Shown here in pieces: positions 62,961 to 64,000 of a DNA stretch of 64,000 bases. Position 1 is the stretch's first letter. Every line of letters starts with the position of its first letter. Position numbers and translations under genes: made by a program. The stretch comes from Ctena decussata. Taxonomy: Eukaryota; Mollusca; Bivalvia; Lucinida; Lucinidae. The DNA lies in the NCBI GenBank assembly GCA_963989385.1, contig OZ022501.1, forward strand, positions 19,430,102 through 19,494,101. Direction: 5' to 3'. The notes below the pieces were generated by a model. The model ran no database searches. It saw only the letters and a program-made list of their open reading frames with translations, and had not been told where the DNA came from.

Positions 62961-63804
62961 GCCTGCACGTGGTCGAGAAATGTTCGATTCCCACAACCTT
63001 GTTTTGAACTAAGCATGCAATAATGAGCATGGGGTTTGGATCTCTGCTGTTCTCATTGGCGTAGAGTGCCACCTTTTTGTGTGATAGACCTGTGTCGATT
63101 GTCAGGGACACTTTTTCAGAATTAGCATTATGAAACCAGAGAACGGCTCAGAATCCCCTGTAGGCTTTGACATTATCATCAACTGTTTAATTTGGAGTTG
63201 AAATAGGCCACAAAACACTTAATGCAACATGTAGGTCATATGGAGGCGTCCTCAGACCTTGCAGTTTTTGTCCTTCTATTAAAATGATTAATACTGTTGA
63301 CATTTAGGATCCATTAAGTCAGACGCTTGTCATGCTAAAAATTGTATCAAGCTGACTGTGTATTGTCTTTAGTTACTGTGTATTTGGATCAATTTAATTT
63401 AGTATAAATTTCAGCTGCAATTATTTGGAATCTGCCAGAACTTTACCGAATCGAAATATTTGCCTTTTATTGAACCAGGCCTGGAATTTTCTGGCACAGA
63501 GTGGAATATTAAATGGAATGACACTTTCTGGAAGTATTTGGAACTCAGTTCCAGCAAATGACAATATTGGTGATATTATAAGTATCTTTCATGGGTGTGT
63601 GGTGTGGATAGAAAAATCTGTCACGAGGGTCACTGTTCGGCATCACGAGGCTTCCGCTCCTCACACCCGTAATAGACACTTTTTCTTGCACACCACGTTT
63701 TGCTTTAACTTTAAAACTTCTCGCATGCACAATTTTAGTGCTTGAGGGGATGCTATTTGATTCAAAAAGAAGGCGCCGCTTTCAATGACCGCTATTCAGG
63801 TCTT
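62961..63804. other. Unassigned sequence with an unrecognised open frame
   Basis: A 106-codon frame (63425-63745, +) starts at a TTG and has no recognised domain. The region is less repeat-rich than its surroundings. Confidence 0.4.
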
Positions 63805-63967
63805 TACGTCAATGTCTGGCGTGAACAAACTGACGTCATTTTTGCCGTCTTTGTGACGTCATCAACTAAAAACCCAACTTCACTTGACAACGCAAATACG
63901 TGACCTCCAATACAACCAATGCATTGGATGCATGCGATTTTTATCCGGTCCTGGGTGAGATAACATG
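63805..63967 (+). promoter_or_regulatory. CRE cluster with CCAAT box: candidate alternative promoter
   Basis: Perfect CRE palindromes TGACGTCA lie at 63831-63838 and 63854-63861, a half site TACGTCA at 63805-63811, and a CCAAT at 63916-63920. An ATG at 63965 opens a frame (MGKIRSVGTDET) that runs off the window end. CREB-type factors bind TGACGTCA, and mammalian PDE4D short forms are known to use a cAMP-responsive intronic promoter. The other six perfect CREs (2792, 12621, 20731, 23514, 33892, 38700) are single. That this pair starts a short PDE4 isoform is inference. No TATA box or transcript support is visible. Confidence 0.35.
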
Positions 63968-64000
63968 GGTAAGATAAGATCTGTAGGCACAGATGAAACA

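Larger units (their letters stand above)
1364..64000 (+). other. Probable very long PDE4 intron
   Basis: Beginning with GTAAGTC after the UCR2 exon, no further PDE4 exon was recognised down to the window end. The next expected exon would carry the D-K-Q... and SQISGV-type linker, then the catalytic domain. The whole stretch is filled with mobile elements and unassigned AT-rich DNA. A short or diverged exon could have been missed by eye. Confidence 0.55.

Noticed and set aside
63425..63745. 106-aa frame near the window end as a PDE4 N-terminal exon
   Set aside because: It starts at TTG, lacks UCR or PDE4 motifs and lies upstream of the CRE cluster rather than downstream of it.

Overview
This window is eukaryotic, AT-rich and almost entirely non-coding. 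It looks like the inside of one very long intron packed with transposable elements. The one host coding segment I recognise is a 94-nt exon at 1270-1363 (+), flanked by a clean 3' splice acceptor and a GTAAGT donor. It encodes FKRMLNRELSHF...SGNQIAEYICNTYL, the UCR2 region of a cAMP-specific phosphodiesterase 4 (PDE4/dunce family). No other PDE4 exon was found by eye, so the downstream intron appears to exceed 62 kb. A marine mollusc, most likely a bivalve, is inferred from the repeat landscape (tRNA-derived SINEs, TTAA foldback MITEs, and pearl/HINE-like elements built from hairpin + microsatellite + tandem array). The species is not determined.

The dominant feature is an apparently complete DIRS-1-like tyrosine-recombinase retrotransposon at about 26356-32777, antisense to the PDE4 exon. 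It has 147-bp inverted terminal repeats (26401-26547 and 32616-32762), and an internal complementary region (26591-26687) that joins the complements of both outer ends. It carries three long open frames: a gag-like protein with an N-terminal Cys/His cluster and an SR-rich domain, an RT/RNase H protein, and a tyrosine recombinase with a readable R...HxxR...Y signature. The recombinase frame stays open through nearly the whole RT gene.

The rest is accessory DNA. There are nine tRNA-derived SINE copies of three families, several with target-site duplications of 11-14 bp. There are many foldback MITE copies in families that I label A (TAGGGG ends), B and C (TTAA, piggyBac-like), E (near-perfect hairpin of 20-25 bp arms), F (TGAGCCGCGACAC ends), and G, H, I, J and K. 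Four elements share a '5' hairpin, GC-rich microsatellite, long tandem array' plan (4179-5740, 47485-49051, 57319-58322, 60201-61640). A PIF/Harbinger remnant lies at 36479-38413, with transposase and MADF-like fragments and a SINE nested inside. A roughly 2.2-kb minisatellite at 53215-55475 is split by a TA-flanked MITE.

Eight perfect TGACGTCA (CRE) palindromes lie in the window. Two are 23 bp apart at 63831-63861, upstream of a CCAAT box and an ATG that stays open to the window end. In a cAMP-phosphodiesterase locus this is a plausible but unproven alternative promoter.
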